From contig DATKCN010000338.1 of the NCBI GenBank assembly GCA_035513175.1, forward strand, positions 1 to 6,704: a stretch of 6,704 bases of DNA. The letters are read 5' to 3'. Position 1 is the stretch's first letter. Each line of letters opens with the position of its first letter. This DNA comes from DATKCN01 sp035513175. Lineage in GTDB: Bacteria; Chloroflexota; Chloroflexia; Thermomicrobiales; CFX8. The position numbers and the translations under genes were made by a program. This document shows positions 6,138-6,704 of the stretch, in pieces. Below the pieces are notes generated by a model that did not search any database, was not told the origin of the DNA, and worked only from the letters and a program-made list of their open reading frames with translations.

Positions 6138-6704
6138 ATGGCGAGCATGCCTATGCCACTGAGCAGCTTTGTCGGGCGCAGCGCTGAGATCGAGCGGATC
6201 TGCAGCCTGCTGTCCTCCACCCGCCTGCTGACCCTCACCGGGGCGGGCGGCGTCGGTAAGACGCGCCTGGCGCTGGCTCTCGTTCATGTGCTCGCCCCGG
6301 AGTACCATGGCGGCGCAGTCTTCGTTGATCTTGCGCCACTCAGCGATCCAGCCCTCGTTCTGCCCGCTGTCGCCGCCGCATTCGGCATCCAGGACACTGC
6401 GACACGACCCATCTTCGATGCGCTCATCGACGCGCTGCGCGACCGGCATGTGCTTGTCATTGCCGACAATGTCGAGCAGGTGATCGACGCGGGGGCTGAC
6501 CTCGCTCACCTCGTCGCCCACTGCCCGGAACTGACGCTGCTCGCCACCAGCCGGGAACCGCTGCGCGTCACCGGCGAGACGGAATACCCGATCGCTCCAC
6601 TCCAGGTGCCCGACGTGGGACGTGACCTCGACCCCGAGCGGCTGCGTGAGAACCCGGCGGTGTCCCTCTTCGTCCAGCGCGCAAGCGCCGTCAGGCCGGG
6701 CTTC
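6138..6704 (+). CDS. Third STAND (NB-ARC) ATPase regulator, 3'-truncated by window edge
   Basis: This frame is open from the ATG at 6138 to the last base, giving 189 residues with no stop. It begins MASMPMPLSSFVGR and is identical to the preceding paralogue at 38 of its first 49 residues. Walker A (GAGGVGKT, 35-42) and Walker B (VLVIADNVEQ, D110) sit at exactly the same positions as in that protein; an ATSREPLR sensor segment follows. After about residue 50 similarity drops. The visible part ends in the NB-ARC region. TPR repeats and a C-terminal LuxR HTH are expected from the paralogues but are not seen. The start is supported by the shared context GATCGGA-N7-ATGGCGA. GGGGAT at 6121 is too far from the ATG to be a good ribosome site, so initiation looks weak, as in the preceding gene. 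Confidence 0.9.
   Translation, partial: MASMPMPLSSFVGRSAEIERICSLLSSTRLLTLTGAGGVGKTRLALALVHVLAPEYHGGAVFVDLAPLSDPALVLPAVAAAFGIQDTATRPIFDALIDALRDRHVLVIADNVEQVIDAGADLAHLVAHCPELTLLATSREPLRVTGETEYPIAPLQVPDVGRDLDPERLRENPAVSLFVQRASAVRPGF

Noticed and set aside
1..6704. CRISPR array, tRNA or rRNA gene, insertion sequence or attachment site
   Set aside because: No regularly spaced identical repeats, tRNA-like cloverleaf, transposase frame or terminal inverted repeats were seen on either strand.

Overview
This is a GC-rich window, about two thirds G+C by eye. It carries a cluster of LuxR-type regulators and one exported cupin protein, all on the + strand. Three features suggest Chloroflexota, perhaps near Sphaerobacter/Thermomicrobia: repeated large STAND-ATPase/TPR/LuxR regulators, a C-terminal 'FGYPIS...VQWFERARFEWHP...YDVLLGRVG' domain I associate with that phylum, and high GC. 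This placement is inferred from protein style; there is no marker gene.

Layout: (1) positions 1-1414 hold the 3' two thirds of a large NB-ARC/TPR/LuxR regulator whose start lies before the window. (2) 1415-1586 is a regulatory gap, followed by a small 169-aa LuxR-type regulator (1587-2096). (3) 2097-2378 is a second regulatory gap, followed by a secreted bicupin protein (2379-3398). (4) 3399-3744 holds a strong hairpin, a TTGACA-type promoter and a leader hairpin, followed by a complete 768-aa NB-ARC/TPR/LuxR regulator (3745-6051). (5) A second copy of the same promoter starts 12 bases after that stop and leads into a third large regulator, from 6138 to beyond the window end.

The three large regulators are paralogues in an interrupted tandem array. 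The first and second are almost identical in the DNA-binding domain, at the DNA level as well as in protein, but differ much more in the TPR sensor region. The second and third share promoter, start-codon context and ATPase N-terminus. The array therefore looks built by duplication, with sensors diverging while the output domain stays fixed.

The small regulator and the cupin gene lie inside the array and use a different, mutually similar promoter architecture. It is a 16-bp box (CGTAGTTNNGCNGATG) followed after exactly 20 bases by a -10-like TANNGT. This spacing fits activator-dependent promoters and suggests that the two genes share a regulator, possibly one of those encoded here. That link is inference.
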